From PLanc-01 sp035342095 (lineage in GTDB: Bacteria; Planctomycetota; Phycisphaerae; Sedimentisphaerales; Anaerobacaceae), in assembly GCA_035342095.1 (NCBI GenBank), contig DAOQWL010000022.1:5062-69061 (forward strand): a DNA stretch of 64,000 bases. The letters are read 5' to 3'. The first letter of the stretch is position 1, and the number at the start of each line of letters is the position of its first letter. The notes under the pieces were generated by a model. That model worked only from the letters and a program-made list of their open reading frames with translations. It ran no database searches and was not told where the DNA came from. A program made the position numbers and the translations under genes. Positions 8,849-17,418 of the stretch are shown in pieces.

Positions 8849-11716
8849 TCATGCCGTGTGGCTGCAGATCGGTTGCTCCAGTTGTCCGGCCGCCTCCTGT
8901 TGTTTGGCCCTCTGAATCCAGTCGGGTCCGGAGACAAAGGCTTCGAATCGTTCGAACTCCGCTTGGATCTTGTGCAGGTACTCCTGCGCCTCGGACAGGT
9001 TCCCCTCGCTCGCCATGTGCTCCAGGCGCCTGGCCACCTCGGAGAGCTGCGTGACGCCGAGATTGGCGCTGGAACCCTTGATGGCGTGAGCGTACAGTTT
9101 GACGTTGGGGGCATCGTTCGCTTCGATCGCCTCGGCCAAGGCGGCCAGACGGGTCTTGTTGTCCTGAATGCATACGGGCATCAGTTCCCGGATCAGGTCC
9201 TCGTCGCCGATCCGGGATATGAGCCGATCCCACAGGATGACCGGCGTCTGGGGCTCGTTGTCCTGGACGTCGGCCCGACGCCCAGGGTTGGGTGTTTGGG
9301 TTTCGTTGCACATGGGATTGTCCCTTTCTGTTGGCAGGTACCGAGTCAGGACCGCGATCAGCTTGTCTCGCTCAATCGGTTTGGCAAGGTAGTCGTCACA
9401 ACCCGCGGCCAGGCAATTCTGGCGGTCCTCTTTCATCGCATGAGCGGTCAGCGCGACGATGGGAGTCGTCACGCCGAGAGATCGCAGCTCTCGTGCGGCC
9501 TCGTGCCCGTTCTTCTGGGGCATCTCCACGTCCATGAGAACCAGATCATATGAATTGGCGGTGGCCTCCGCGACCGCTTCATTGCCGTTTTCCACGACGG
9601 TCGCTTTCAAGCCCAGCCGCTCGAGCATCCGCTGAATCAGGATCTGGTTGGTTCTCACGTCTTCTGCCACGAGCACGCGTCCATGGAGTCGCACGTTCTG
9701 CCCGCTGGTGGCTGTTTTGCCTGTGGGGGATCGTTGCGGGGCCGCGTTGTTGCCCGTGCAGACGCCGACGGGGATGGTCAGAGAGAAGACCGACCCCTGG
9801 CCCGGCTGGCTTTTCACCGACACCGCTCCGCCCAGAAGTCCGGCCAGTCTCCGCGTGACGGTCAGGCCCAGTCCGGTCCCGCCGTACTTGCGGGTGGTCG
9901 TCCCGTCCGCCTGCGTGAACGCTTCGAAGATCAGCTCCTGCTTGTCCGCCGCGATGCCGATCCCGGTGTCTTCGACGTCGAATCGCAGACGCCGCTCCGC
10001 AGCCGGTTCGTCCAGGAAGACGTGGACACGGACATGGCCCGCCTCGGTGAACTTGATCGCGTTGCCGATGAGATTCACCAGGCACTGTCGCAGACGATGG
10101 CAGTCTGTGTGCATGAAGTCCGGGACATCCGGATCGCAGATGACCTGGAACTCGAGGCCTTTCTTCTCCGCGAGGCTGCGCATCATCGCTTCGACGGAGT
10201 GCAACGCGGACGCCAGCTCGCAGTCCCGCAGTTCGACCTCGAACCGTCCGGCTTCGATCTTGGACAAATCGAGGATGTCGTTGATGAGTTCCAGGAGGTG
10301 TCGGCCGCTGTCGCGAATCAGCCCGACGTACTCCCTCTGCTCGGCGGTCAACTCCTGTTCGGCCAGGAGGTCGCTGAATCCGATGATGGCGTTCATCGGG
10401 GTGCGAATCTCATGTGTCATATTCGCGAGGAACTGGCTCTTGGCTGCGTTGGCGGCTTCCGCACGGTCCACCATGTCGTTGGCCCGTCGCGTGGCCTCCA
10501 GGAGTTCCCGGCTCATCTGTTCGGCCTGTTCCTTGGCCCGTTTCAGGTCGGCTTCCGCCTCCTTGCGTGCGGTGATGTCGAGGTGGGTGCCGCACGCCCG
10601 CAGCGGTCGTCCGTCTTGATTTCGTTCGGTCACACGTCCTTTGTCGAGAATCCATACCCAGCGACCCGACTTGTGGCGGAGACGGTGCTCCGTTTCGTAC
10701 GAGGTTGTCCGGCCTTGCAGATGGGCCTCCAGGGCAGACCAGATGCGAGGCAGATCGTCCGGATGCACCAGTTTCTCCCAGGTGCTCAGATGCGGCTCCA
10801 ATTCCTCGCGAGAATACCCCAGCATATCGAGCCAGCGATCATTGACGTCAATGTGTCCCGTCGTGATGTTCCAGTCCCAGGTGGCCAGATCGCCGCCGGA
10901 AATCGCCAGGTTGAGTCGTTCCTCCCGTTCTCGCAACGCCGTTTCGGCTCTCTTTCGCGTGGTGATATCCTTCACTACGGCCATAGACCCGGTGGTCTCT
11001 CCTCGCGGTCCCTTCAGCGGGCTCAGAGAGATCTCGACATCGATGACCTCCCCCGTCTTGCGGATGATCTTCGTTTCGAGATGGCCTGTGCCATCCTCCG
11101 AGGTCTCGCCGAGCGTCCAGATCTTCTCCCACTCCTGCTGCGGATGAAGAGTGCTCACGTTTCGTCCGGCCAGATCCGACCGGTCCATGCCGAGCAGTTC
11201 TTCCGTCAAATGATTCCATGAAACCAGCCGCAACGCGGTGTCCGCCACCATGATCGCTACCGCGGAGTTCTTGAACATCGTCCGATAGCGTTCTTCGCTC
11301 GCTCGCAATTGCCGCTCGTATTCCTTCCGCTCCATCGCGTAGCGGATCACGCGGGACAGCACGGAACTCGTGATGCAGTCCTTCGTGAGGTAGTCCTGCA
11401 CTCCTTTCTGCATGGCCTCGATCGCCGTCTCCTCGTCCCCGTGGCCGGTGAGGATGACCGTCGGGATCTCCTCTGTCCAAGGTGCCAGAGAACCAAGCGA
11501 TTCGAGTCCGCTGCTGTCGGGCAGTCCGAGATCCAGCAGCACGAGGTCAGGTCTGTCGGTCTGGAGCGAGGCGAGGGCTTCCGCCAGAGAGGCTGCCTGT
11601 CGGGTGGTCACCCGGCCCAGGGAAGACCCGGCCAACTCGCGCGTGAGCGTCTTGCGGTCTGTCGGGTCGTCTTCTACGATCAGTATTCTGATGGTGCCGT
11701 CGGAACGTGAGGTCAC
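8849..11716 (-). CDS. Hybrid sensor histidine kinase (REC-PAS-PAS-HisKA-HATPase-REC-HPt)
   Basis: A 955-residue cytoplasmic phosphorelay protein with no signal peptide or membrane segment. Domains in order: N-terminal receiver (Asp62 in VLLDLGLP), two PAS domains (about 140-255 and 265-390), dimerisation/phospho-acceptor helix (His435 in ANMTHEIRTPMN), ATPase (N-box NLIGNAIKFTEAG, DTGIGI, YGGTGLGL), second receiver (Asp729 in VLMDVEMPQ) and C-terminal HPt (His877 in YAHAIKGSSANLG). An N-terminal receiver ahead of PAS sensing means it can also take phosphate from another kinase. The receiver gene directly downstream is the expected terminal acceptor. The signal is unknown; the absence of membrane segments suggests a cytoplasmic cue. 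Confidence 0.95.
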   Translation of the reverse strand: MTSRSDGTIRILIVEDDPTDRKTLTRELAGSSLGRVTTRQAASLAEALASLQTDRPDLVLLDLGLPDSSGLESLGSLAPWTEEIPTVILTGHGDEETAIEAMQKGVQDYLTKDCITSSVLSRVIRYAMERKEYERQLRASEERYRTMFKNSAVAIMVADTALRLVSWNHLTEELLGMDRSDLAGRNVSTLHPQQEWEKIWTLGETSEDGTGHLETKIIRKTGEVIDVEISLSPLKGPRGETTGSMAVVKDITTRKRAETALREREERLNLAISGGDLATWDWNITTGHIDVNDRWLDMLGYSREELEPHLSTWEKLVHPDDLPRIWSALEAHLQGRTTSYETEHRLRHKSGRWVWILDKGRVTERNQDGRPLRACGTHLDITARKEAEADLKRAKEQAEQMSRELLEATRRANDMVDRAEAANAAKSQFLANMTHEIRTPMNAIIGFSDLLAEQELTAEQREYVGLIRDSGRHLLELINDILDLSKIEAGRFEVELRDCELASALHSVEAMMRSLAEKKGLEFQVICDPDVPDFMHTDCHRLRQCLVNLIGNAIKFTEAGHVRVHVFLDEPAAERRLRFDVEDTGIGIAADKQELIFEAFTQADGTTTRKYGGTGLGLTVTRRLAGLLGGAVSVKSQPGQGSVFSLTIPVGVCTGNNAAPQRSPTGKTATSGQNVRLHGRVLVAEDVRTNQILIQRMLERLGLKATVVENGNEAVAEATANSYDLVLMDVEMPQKNGHEAARELRSLGVTTPIVALTAHAMKEDRQNCLAAGCDDYLAKPIERDKLIAVLTRYLPTERDNPMCNETQTPNPGRRADVQDNEPQTPVILWDRLISRIGDEDLIRELMPVCIQDNKTRLAALAEAIEANDAPNVKLYAHAIKGSSANLGVTQLSEVARRLEHMASEGNLSEAQEYLHKIQAEFERFEAFVSGPDWIQRAKQQEAAGQLEQPICSHTA

Positions 11717-11962
11717 ACGTGGTCCCCCGGGAGTACTCAGTCCTCAATGTGGGCCGAAGCCTGCGGCTTCTTGTTCGGGGGGAGTATCGGACGAACGGTT
11801 CCGGGACTGCGGTGCTTTCCTCCGGGTCCGGAAATGCCTGCGATTCAAGTCGAAGGCACCGGCACGGTGCGGGGAACTGATCGCAGTGTTCCGATAAGCG
11901 AAGGCAGGTCCGGGACCGGGAGAATGGTAGGACCATTCCCCTGCGGGAAAATGGGTTTCCCC

Positions 11963-11991
11963 TTGACAAGGGGTGGGAGAGAGGGTATACT
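11963..11991 (+). promoter_or_regulatory. Near-consensus sigma70 promoter for the C39-like gene
   Basis: TTGACA (11963-11968, perfect -35), a 17-base spacer and TATACT (11986-11991, 5 of 6). It is the best promoter match in the window and implies a 5' leader of about 295 nt before the start codon at 12294. Confidence 0.75.
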
Positions 11992-12165
11992 AGTGTGATA
12001 TTTCCGGGATGTGGAGGGTCCTGTGTGCCACGGTTGGCATTCAACCCCGGGATGGTGTCTCGGTTGTAGTGGTGTCCCCAATTGCTCACGGATGAGAACG
12101 ACTTTCGGGTCGTGTTCCGTATTTGTGTGCGCGGATCGCGTCTGGATTTCGTCGGAAGTCTCTGC

Positions 12166-12228
12166 GCCGGCGCTCTGCCGGCGAGGCAGGAGATGGAGGC
12201 CCGCTGTCGCGGGCGCCAGGGAGGAGAT
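12166..12228 (+). promoter_or_regulatory. Tandem hairpin plus AGGAGAT units in the 5' leader (unassigned structured RNA)
   Basis: Two successive units lie in the leader. The first is a perfect 6-bp stem GCCGGC/GCCGGC (12166-12182) followed by AGGCAGGAGAT. The second is a perfect 6-bp stem GCCCGC/GCGGGC (12199-12214) followed by GCCAGGGAGGAGAT. The period is about 33 bases. A further stem ACGAC/GTCGT occurs upstream near 12100-12115. It matches no riboswitch class I know. A regulatory role is inferred only from position and repetition. Confidence 0.4.
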
Positions 12229-12293
12229 CCTGTGGGGAGAATCGTCGAACGTCCGGTGCGCACACGAACAGAACTGGTTTCGGGGAGAATGTG

Positions 12294-13247
12294 ATGAAGA
12301 GAACAACGATTTGTGCAGTGCTTGTGGGCATGTGTGTGGTTCCTGTGGCTGTGCAGGCTGCGGACGCGTCGGCCTATGCGGCGGTCGTGGGGCTCAGTTA
12401 TGCGACCGAGAGCAGCATCCTGCCGAATACGGCCGACTACGACTGGTGGTATGGCTGCTCCGCCACGTCGGCGGGCATGGCGATGGGGTACTATGACCGC
12501 AACGGGTACGCCGGGTTGAGCTACTCCAACCTGGTTGCCGGCGGCGTCGCCGAGGCGAGCACGCATGGCGGCGTGATGGGCACATGGGAGTATCTGGCTC
12601 AGTATGCCATCGCCAGTCCGGGTCATGCCGCGGATTTCTACTCGGATCCCACTTCGTATGGCGCCTCGGGCGACGACACCTACGCGGGCCGGGCTTTCGA
12701 CTGCCTCGCTGACTTCATGGGGACCAACCAGGACGCCTACGGCAACAGCAACGGCGGAACCACCTTCTACTACTACACCAATGGCTTGCCTACGCCGGCC
12801 GCTGATCTCTACAGCTACGGCTTTGGCGATTACGACGGCATGTGTGGCATCGGCGAGTACGTCGAGTACTGCGGCTACTCCGTCACCCAGTTGTACACCC
12901 AGGCTACGAACAACGTGTCGGGCGCTGAGATCCTCGGTTTCAGCTTCGAGAACTACATGGCGGAGATCGACGCCGGGCGCGTCGTGTTGCTCCACGTGGA
13001 AGGCCACACGATGATCGGCGTCGGCTACGGCGACAACAACCTCGTCTATCTGTACGAGACGTGGTACGAAGGCCTTGACAGCATGATCTGGGGCGGCGAG
13101 TTCTCCGGCATGGGCATGTGGGGCGTCACGGTGCTGGAACTGGCGGGCGGGGATGCCATGGTGCCGGCGCCCGGTGCGATCCTCCTGGCCGGCCTCGGCG
13201 CTGGTTGCGTGAGGTGGCTGCGGCGGCGCGGCTCGCTCCTGAGCTAA
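12294..13247 (+). CDS. Secreted C39-peptidase-fold protein with PEP-CTERM-like sorting tail
   Basis: This 317-residue exported protein has a cleavable signal (ICAVLVGMCVVPVAVQAADA). A papain-like C39-type domain follows, with the nucleophile region WWYGCSATSAGMAMGYY (Cys55) and a later His in VEGHTMIGVGYG (His238). The middle is rich in Tyr, Gly and Asp. The C-terminus is a sorting signal: VPAPGAILLAGLG, a hydrophobic stretch, then WLRRR, the form used by Phycisphaerae. Cell-surface anchoring after removal of the tail is expected. Whether it is an active cysteine peptidase is uncertain: Cys and His are present, but the third residue of the triad is not clear. A strong promoter and a long leader suggest regulated, high expression. 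The ATG has GGGGAG upstream. Confidence 0.85.
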   Translation: MKRTTICAVLVGMCVVPVAVQAADASAYAAVVGLSYATESSILPNTADYDWWYGCSATSAGMAMGYYDRNGYAGLSYSNLVAGGVAEASTHGGVMGTWEYLAQYAIASPGHAADFYSDPTSYGASGDDTYAGRAFDCLADFMGTNQDAYGNSNGGTTFYYYTNGLPTPAADLYSYGFGDYDGMCGIGEYVEYCGYSVTQLYTQATNNVSGAEILGFSFENYMAEIDAGRVVLLHVEGHTMIGVGYGDNNLVYLYETWYEGLDSMIWGGEFSGMGMWGVTVLELAGGDAMVPAPGAILLAGLGAGCVRWLRRRGSLLS

Positions 13248-13322
13248 GAAGGGACTTGTCCTCGTGGCGCTCGGCGCTCAGCTTCCGCTGAATGCACCGC
13301 GGCGCCACGGGAATCTGTGAAG

Positions 13323-13365
13323 ACGGACGATGGTGGACGCACTGCCTGCGTGTGCCATCGTCCGT
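13323..13365. terminator. Bidirectional terminator-like hairpin between convergent genes
   Basis: A perfect 11-bp inverted repeat, ACGGACGATGG (13323-13333) and CCATCGTCCGT (13355-13365), sits between the ends of two convergent genes. No clear T-run follows on either strand. A second repeat with GTGGCGC/GCGCCAC arms lies just before it. Confidence 0.6.
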
Positions 13366-13366
13366 G

Positions 13367-14281
13367 TCATTTCAGGAAGGCCTGGATTCCGTCGGCGATG
13401 GCCTCGGCCAGACGGTCGCGAAAGCCGTCATTCGCCAGGCGGGCGACGTCCTGGGCATTGGAGAGGTAGCCGAGCTCGATCAGCACGGCGGGCCCCTCGC
13501 TCTTGACCAGGACGCGGTAATCGTTCTCACGAACACCGCGGTTCTTCGCACCGGTTCTCTCCATGGCTTGGTTGATCGCCTGGGCGGCCCGATACGAGCC
13601 CGCGGACGCCGAGGGAGCGACATAGATGGTGAAGCCCTGCGCGCTGCTGTTCTCCGCGGAATCCGCGTGGATGCTCACGAACAGATCCGCGTTCCGCCGA
13701 TTGCCGATCGCGGCGCGTTCTTCCTTCTCGATGTACTCGTCCTTCCAGCGGGTCATGACGATCCCGATTCCCCGTTGATCGAGGAGCTTGGCGACCTTGG
13801 CGGCCACGCGCAGATTGATGTCCTTTTCCCTCAGGCCGGACGGACTCAGAGCGCCGGGGTCGTGTCCGCCGTGACCGGCGTCGATGACCACCAGTCCCTT
13901 GGTCTTGCCCGGCTTGATCGGCGGTTTCACCGGCGCCGCGGTGATCAGGTGCGCGCGGATCTGGTCCTCCAACGCTGTTGGCACCTGCACGATCCCGTCC
14001 GCCTTCTTGACCGCGCCCGATGGGCCGATCGGTTTGCCGTTCACGAAGAACCGTCCGTCCGCATGCGTGAAGAGGATGACGGTGTTCGCTGAGTTCTTCA
14101 GGACGACGAAGGTGTCATTGCGTTGCTCGATCCGCAGGCCCAGGCGCGAGGCCAACTGCTCGACGGTGATCGTCTTGCTGGGGATGACCACGCCGGGCGG
14201 CGCGTGCTGCGGGCCCTGGCAGCCGGCAATTCCCAGTGTCAGGCACGTGATTGCGATACAGACTCGGGTTCTTGTAGTCAT
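13367..14281 (-). CDS. N-acetylmuramoyl-L-alanine amidase lipoprotein (Amidase_3)
   Basis: The enzyme cleaves the amide bond between N-acetylmuramate and L-alanine in peptidoglycan, on the periplasmic side. The N-terminus is a lipoprotein signal (LTLGIAGC, Cys21). A region of about 100 residues (ITVEQLASRLGLRIEQRND) looks like a small cell-wall-binding or copper-amine-oxidase-like domain. The Amidase_3 domain begins near 128: zinc ligands His in DAGHGGHDPGA, Glu in LREKDINL and His in VSIHAD, with the catalytic Glu in VLIELGYLSN. The length of 304 aa is normal. It is downstream of and codirectional with the metal-locus genes after a gap of about 130 bases, but need not belong to them. Confidence 0.93.
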   Translation of the reverse strand: MTTRTRVCIAITCLTLGIAGCQGPQHAPPGVVIPSKTITVEQLASRLGLRIEQRNDTFVVLKNSANTVILFTHADGRFFVNGKPIGPSGAVKKADGIVQVPTALEDQIRAHLITAAPVKPPIKPGKTKGLVVIDAGHGGHDPGALSPSGLREKDINLRVAAKVAKLLDQRGIGIVMTRWKDEYIEKEERAAIGNRRNADLFVSIHADSAENSSAQGFTIYVAPSASAGSYRAAQAINQAMERTGAKNRGVRENDYRVLVKSEGPAVLIELGYLSNAQDVARLANDGFRDRLAEAIADGIQAFLK

Positions 14282-14413
14282 ATAGAGGGTTTTATCGGAG
14301 ATTTGACCGTCCGAGGTTCAGTTTTCGTGGGGGGATTTCGAGTGCCGCCCACAGAAACAGCCGTGAGCCCAGCATTGCGCAACCCGTACGATGTCTCACG
14401 GAATCAGCGGGAA

Positions 14414-14707
14414 TCAGCAATCGGCAGGAGTCCGCGGGGGTTTTCCGACAATGCGTCTGATCCCTCCAGTCAGCGTCAATACGAGTGCGGCTACGCATGC
14501 GAGCAATCCGTTCGAGGCCAACCCGCCGGAGCAGCCCGGACGGCCGCAGAAGGGGCAAACGCCCCCGGCGCCTCCGAGGAGAACAAACAAGCTCGCCCAC
14601 CAGGTCGCCAGATGAGTCAGCAGTCCGGCCAAACTCCGTTTCGCGGGACGCGGACGGTCCGCGCCTTCCCTGGGTGCGTGCTTCACCGATTGGACTGAGT
14701 CGGACAT
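14414..14707 (-). CDS. Small membrane protein with CPFCGRPGC motif
   Basis: A 97-residue reading frame starting 13 bases after the stop of the dockerin-tagged gene on the same strand. It has two hydrophobic segments (LATWWASLFVLLGGAGGV and LLACVAALVLTLTGGI) separated by CPFCGRPGC, a clustered-cysteine loop able to bind metal or form disulfides. The N-terminus is charged. Evidence that it is real: tight spacing behind the upstream gene, membrane-protein composition and a sensible motif. Against: short length and no family recognised. Its position suggests it is the last gene of the metal-responsive cluster. Confidence 0.55.
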   Translation of the reverse strand: MSDSVQSVKHAPREGADRPRPAKRSLAGLLTHLATWWASLFVLLGGAGGVCPFCGRPGCSGGLASNGLLACVAALVLTLTGGIRRIVGKPPRTPADC

Positions 14708-14720
14708 CAGGTTGACAGCC

Positions 14721-15521
14721 TCACTCTTGCGACGTCCGCCAGTTGGCCGCCAGGCAGGCGAAGTCGTGCAGGTCCACGACGCCGTCGCGATTGGCGTCGG
14801 CCCGTTCGCAGAAGTCGTTGTGCCGGGAGCTTTCGGGCGCCAGCCAGTAATGGCTCATTTCCGTCAAGTCGGCGAGGTCCACCTTGCCGTCCACGACCAG
14901 ATCGCCCGCGAGCGGCTCGACGTTGAAAACAATCGTGAAGGGCTCCGACGGCTCGTACTGGTCGCCGTCCTCCAGGCTGTCACGGATCCGGAAGGTGATC
15001 CATCGCAGGTTTTCGCCGTCGGCGGCCTGGTACGACATGTGGATGTGGGCGTCGCCCCGCAGGGCATGGATGTAGCTGTGGTCGAAACTCTGCCCGACGG
15101 CGTCGAGCGTGAACTGGGGGTAGTCTTTGTGAACGACCCGCAGGCCCGCCGAGAGCGCGGCGATCTCGACGTGGACGCTGTAGTCCAGGTCGGGTTCGCC
15201 CGCGAGACTGCGGTTCGGGTCATAGGTGTAGCTGGCGCTCGGACTGTCGGCCTGGAACGAGTCGAAGCCGGGCTCGCCGACGCGGTAGGGATAGCTGGCG
15301 AAGATGCTCCTGTTCAGCGGGTAGAACCAGTTGGCGTATGGCGTCTCGCCGCTGTCGCGGTACTTCTGCCAGGAATCGACGAACAGGGTCTTGTCGTCGG
15401 ATGTTCCGAAGACGCCGTCGCGGTTGCAGCCGAAGATGAAGTGATCGAGCGGACACTCCGCTTGTGCGGACAGGCCGCACGCCAGCATTGTCCCGACGCA
15501 GATTGCCGTGACGGGTTTCAT
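14721..15521 (-). CDS. Secreted dockerin-tagged protein with HxH motif (metal-locus surface protein A)
   Basis: This 266-residue exported protein has a signal peptide (AICVGTMLACGLSAQAE), a beta-rich central domain and two EF-hand dockerin repeats at the C-terminus (DLVVDGKVDLADLTEMSHYW and ANRDGVVDLHDFACLAANW). Near residue 160 is GDAHIHMSYQAADG, followed by a strand pattern ending EPFTIVFNVEP. This order (H-x-H, aromatic, then SE/S-FTI-F) recurs in the protein encoded at 16347-17267, so the two are probably diverged paralogues. The start is supported by CAGGAG. The context (pseudopilin, dockerin partner, Zur-like regulator) suggests a surface metal-binding function; that is inference. No cohesin partner is visible in the window. 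Confidence 0.82.
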   Translation of the reverse strand: MKPVTAICVGTMLACGLSAQAECPLDHFIFGCNRDGVFGTSDDKTLFVDSWQKYRDSGETPYANWFYPLNRSIFASYPYRVGEPGFDSFQADSPSASYTYDPNRSLAGEPDLDYSVHVEIAALSAGLRVVHKDYPQFTLDAVGQSFDHSYIHALRGDAHIHMSYQAADGENLRWITFRIRDSLEDGDQYEPSEPFTIVFNVEPLAGDLVVDGKVDLADLTEMSHYWLAPESSRHNDFCERADANRDGVVDLHDFACLAANWRTSQE

Positions 15522-15536
15522 GTTTTTGCTCCTGAG

Positions 15537-16322
15537 TTATGGGTTCTCGGGCCACTTCGGGGCCGCCTCGGGGTACCAGTTGCACACGCCGGGGTACTCG
15601 TAGGTCTGCTCGAACTTGAGGCCCTCCGCGTGGCCGTCCGCGAAGAGGTAGTGCGAGGTCCCCTGGTGCCGGTCCCATGCGATGAACTGCTTGGCGTAGC
15701 CCACGGAGCCCTCCCACGTCTCCGGATGGATGTGGTCGGCCAGGGTGAAGTTTTCCGTGTCCGGGGCCTCGCTGATCCAGATGCAGGACATCGGGCGTCG
15801 AATGTTGTTGACGCAGTTGTACCGGTTGGATTTCGGGCCGTAACGATAGTGGACCGGGTCGAGCAAGGCGTTGACCGCGAAACTCGAATACCGGGCGTCG
15901 CTCTGTTCGCTGAGCGGCCGGTTCCAATCGACGAACTCCTTACCCTTGTCGCTCGGACAGCGGAACAGGAGCTGCTCCTTGGTGTATCGCGTCAGGACCC
16001 GCAGCCAGTGATCGTCGGGCCCGTCGATGTGGCACGAGCTGGGCGGCAGGCGGTATTCGGAGTCCGGTAGATACGCCTGCATCGCGATGCCCATCTGTCG
16101 CAGGTTGCTCCGGCACGCGATTCTCTGCGCCTGCTTGCGGGCCCGATTCAGTGCCGGCAGGAGAATTGCCATCAGAACCGCGATGACCGCGATGACCACG
16201 AGCAGCTCGATCAGCGTGAAGCCACTTCTGCTGGCGCGCGGAGAAATGGACCATCCGAGGGGCCTTCGGGCACCTCGGATGGCTCTCCACCGCCGCCACG
16301 GCTGGTGCAAATCCCTTTTCAT
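15537..16322 (-). CDS. Type II secretion/pilin-like pseudopilin with H-X9-DG motif
   Basis: The prepilin-peptidase site is SRSG|FTLIELLVVIAVIAVL, with a +5 Glu and the long hydrophobic N-terminal helix. The body carries SDARYSSFAVNALL, and near the C-terminus SHYLFADGHAEGLKF, the DG-containing motif typical of planctomycetal pseudopilins. Membership of the type IV filament superfamily is clear. It sits between two dockerin-tagged secreted proteins with 15 and 24 base gaps, so it is co-expressed with them and may help display or export them (inference). The ATG at 16322 has AGAGG upstream and is preferred to the GTG at 16340. The leader before the cleavage site is long, about 34 residues. Confidence 0.9.
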   Translation of the reverse strand: MKRDLHQPWRRWRAIRGARRPLGWSISPRASRSGFTLIELLVVIAVIAVLMAILLPALNRARKQAQRIACRSNLRQMGIAMQAYLPDSEYRLPPSSCHIDGPDDHWLRVLTRYTKEQLLFRCPSDKGKEFVDWNRPLSEQSDARYSSFAVNALLDPVHYRYGPKSNRYNCVNNIRRPMSCIWISEAPDTENFTLADHIHPETWEGSVGYAKQFIAWDRHQGTSHYLFADGHAEGLKFEQTYEYPGVCNWYPEAAPKWPENP

Positions 16323-16346
16323 GGCGAACCTCTTCTTCACGCCGGC

Positions 16347-17267
16347 TCAGTCCTCGTGATCGTGATCGTGGGACTCGACCTGCTCGCCGCTGTAGATGCC
16401 GGATTGGCCCCAGTGGTCGATCAGGATCTGTAGGTCACCGATATCGACCACGCCGTCGTTGTTCAGATCGCCCGCGATCGGCTGGATGACCGTCTTGGCA
16501 AAACGGATGGTGAAATCAGCAGAACGCTCATACAGACCGCCGGCGTCGTGAGCGGACAGGACGACGGAGACCTCGTTGTCCGACTCATCGAGCCAGAAGT
16601 AGAAGCCCGCGTGGGCGTGAATGCCCCAGGCGTTTTCGTCGTCGAGCCACCTCTTCTGCAGGGAATACGTGTCGCTGTTGTGCTCCAGAACCGCCGTGTC
16701 GTCCGACAGAAGCATGAAGAAATCGTCCTCGTCGAGGTTGCTGCTGACGCCCTGTCGTTGCAGGTAGATGTCCCAGGCGGGCGAGGTGTTGACGTCCTCG
16801 CTGGCCAGGTTCCAGGCCCCCTGTGGACCGAAGGCGGAGTGCCAGCCGTCGATGTGTTCCCGCCCGTTGGGATCGCCGTAACCTCCGGCCTTGCTGTACA
16901 GGAAGTTGCACGTGTACAGCGTCTTGTTGGGATCGTCCGGCTTGGCGATGTGCTCTCCTTCTTCTTCGACCCGCGTCAGGACGAGGAAGGCGCCGCCGTT
17001 GGCCTGTTCCCAGGCAGGCCAGCCGGGCGTCGCACAGTCGTGAATCGGCGGCAGGGAAAAGAACCAGAGTTTGTTGTCGTCGGTGGGGTCCGAGTCCACA
17101 GATCCCACGCCGGGAGTGCTCCAGTCTGCCGGACGCCAGGTGGGGTTGATCCCGATGTGCGTGTGGGCGACGATGCACTCGCCGTACGTGAGCGGGGCGC
17201 CCAGGGCCAGCAGGGTGATCGCGATTATTGCTCTTTGAACCGGACGAGATGAAACGGTTGCTTTCAT
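16347..17267 (-). CDS. Secreted dockerin-tagged protein with His-rich tail (metal-locus surface protein B)
   Basis: A 306-residue exported protein with signal peptide (AIIAITLLALGAPLTYGE) whose mature end begins CIVAHTHIGINP. The beta-rich domain contains DDNKLWFFSLPP, GPQGAWNLASED and WGIHAHAGFYFWLDE, and ends SADFTIRF. This layout is reminiscent of choice-of-anchor M surface domains linked to metal ABC transporters in actinobacteria; that resemblance is my judgement from motifs only. One dockerin EF-hand (DLNNDGVVDIGDLQILIDHW) follows, then a His/Asp tail (SHDHDHED) that looks like a metal site. AGGAG precedes the ATG. It heads a tight three- or four-gene string running to 14414. Confidence 0.85.
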   Translation of the reverse strand: MKATVSSRPVQRAIIAITLLALGAPLTYGECIVAHTHIGINPTWRPADWSTPGVGSVDSDPTDDNKLWFFSLPPIHDCATPGWPAWEQANGGAFLVLTRVEEEGEHIAKPDDPNKTLYTCNFLYSKAGGYGDPNGREHIDGWHSAFGPQGAWNLASEDVNTSPAWDIYLQRQGVSSNLDEDDFFMLLSDDTAVLEHNSDTYSLQKRWLDDENAWGIHAHAGFYFWLDESDNEVSVVLSAHDAGGLYERSADFTIRFAKTVIQPIAGDLNNDGVVDIGDLQILIDHWGQSGIYSGEQVESHDHDHED

Positions 17268-17312
17268 CGGTTGTATCTCCTCTCGATATTGCGTATCCAG
17301 ACCCGAAGTGCC

Positions 17313-17328
17313 CCTGAGTTCCCTCAGG
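17313..17328 (-). terminator. Short GC-rich hairpin (attenuator or weak terminator)
   Basis: CCTGAG-TTCC-CTCAGG is a perfect 6-bp stem with a tetraloop in the 150-base gap between the small membrane-protein gene and the dockerin string. No T-run follows. It may lower expression of the downstream genes. Confidence 0.3.
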
Positions 17329-17418
17329 AGCGCCTAACCATGGGAGCAAGGACGAACCTGCCGCTCGTGAACCATGAGAAGACAGTGCAGAGCAAACAGA
17401 CGTCGCCCGCTCCAGACA

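Noticed and set aside
12082..12294. 70-codon frame in the leader of the C39-like gene
   Set aside because: Its sequence is just the translation of the hairpin units; no ribosome site. A leader peptide cannot be excluded but is unsupported.
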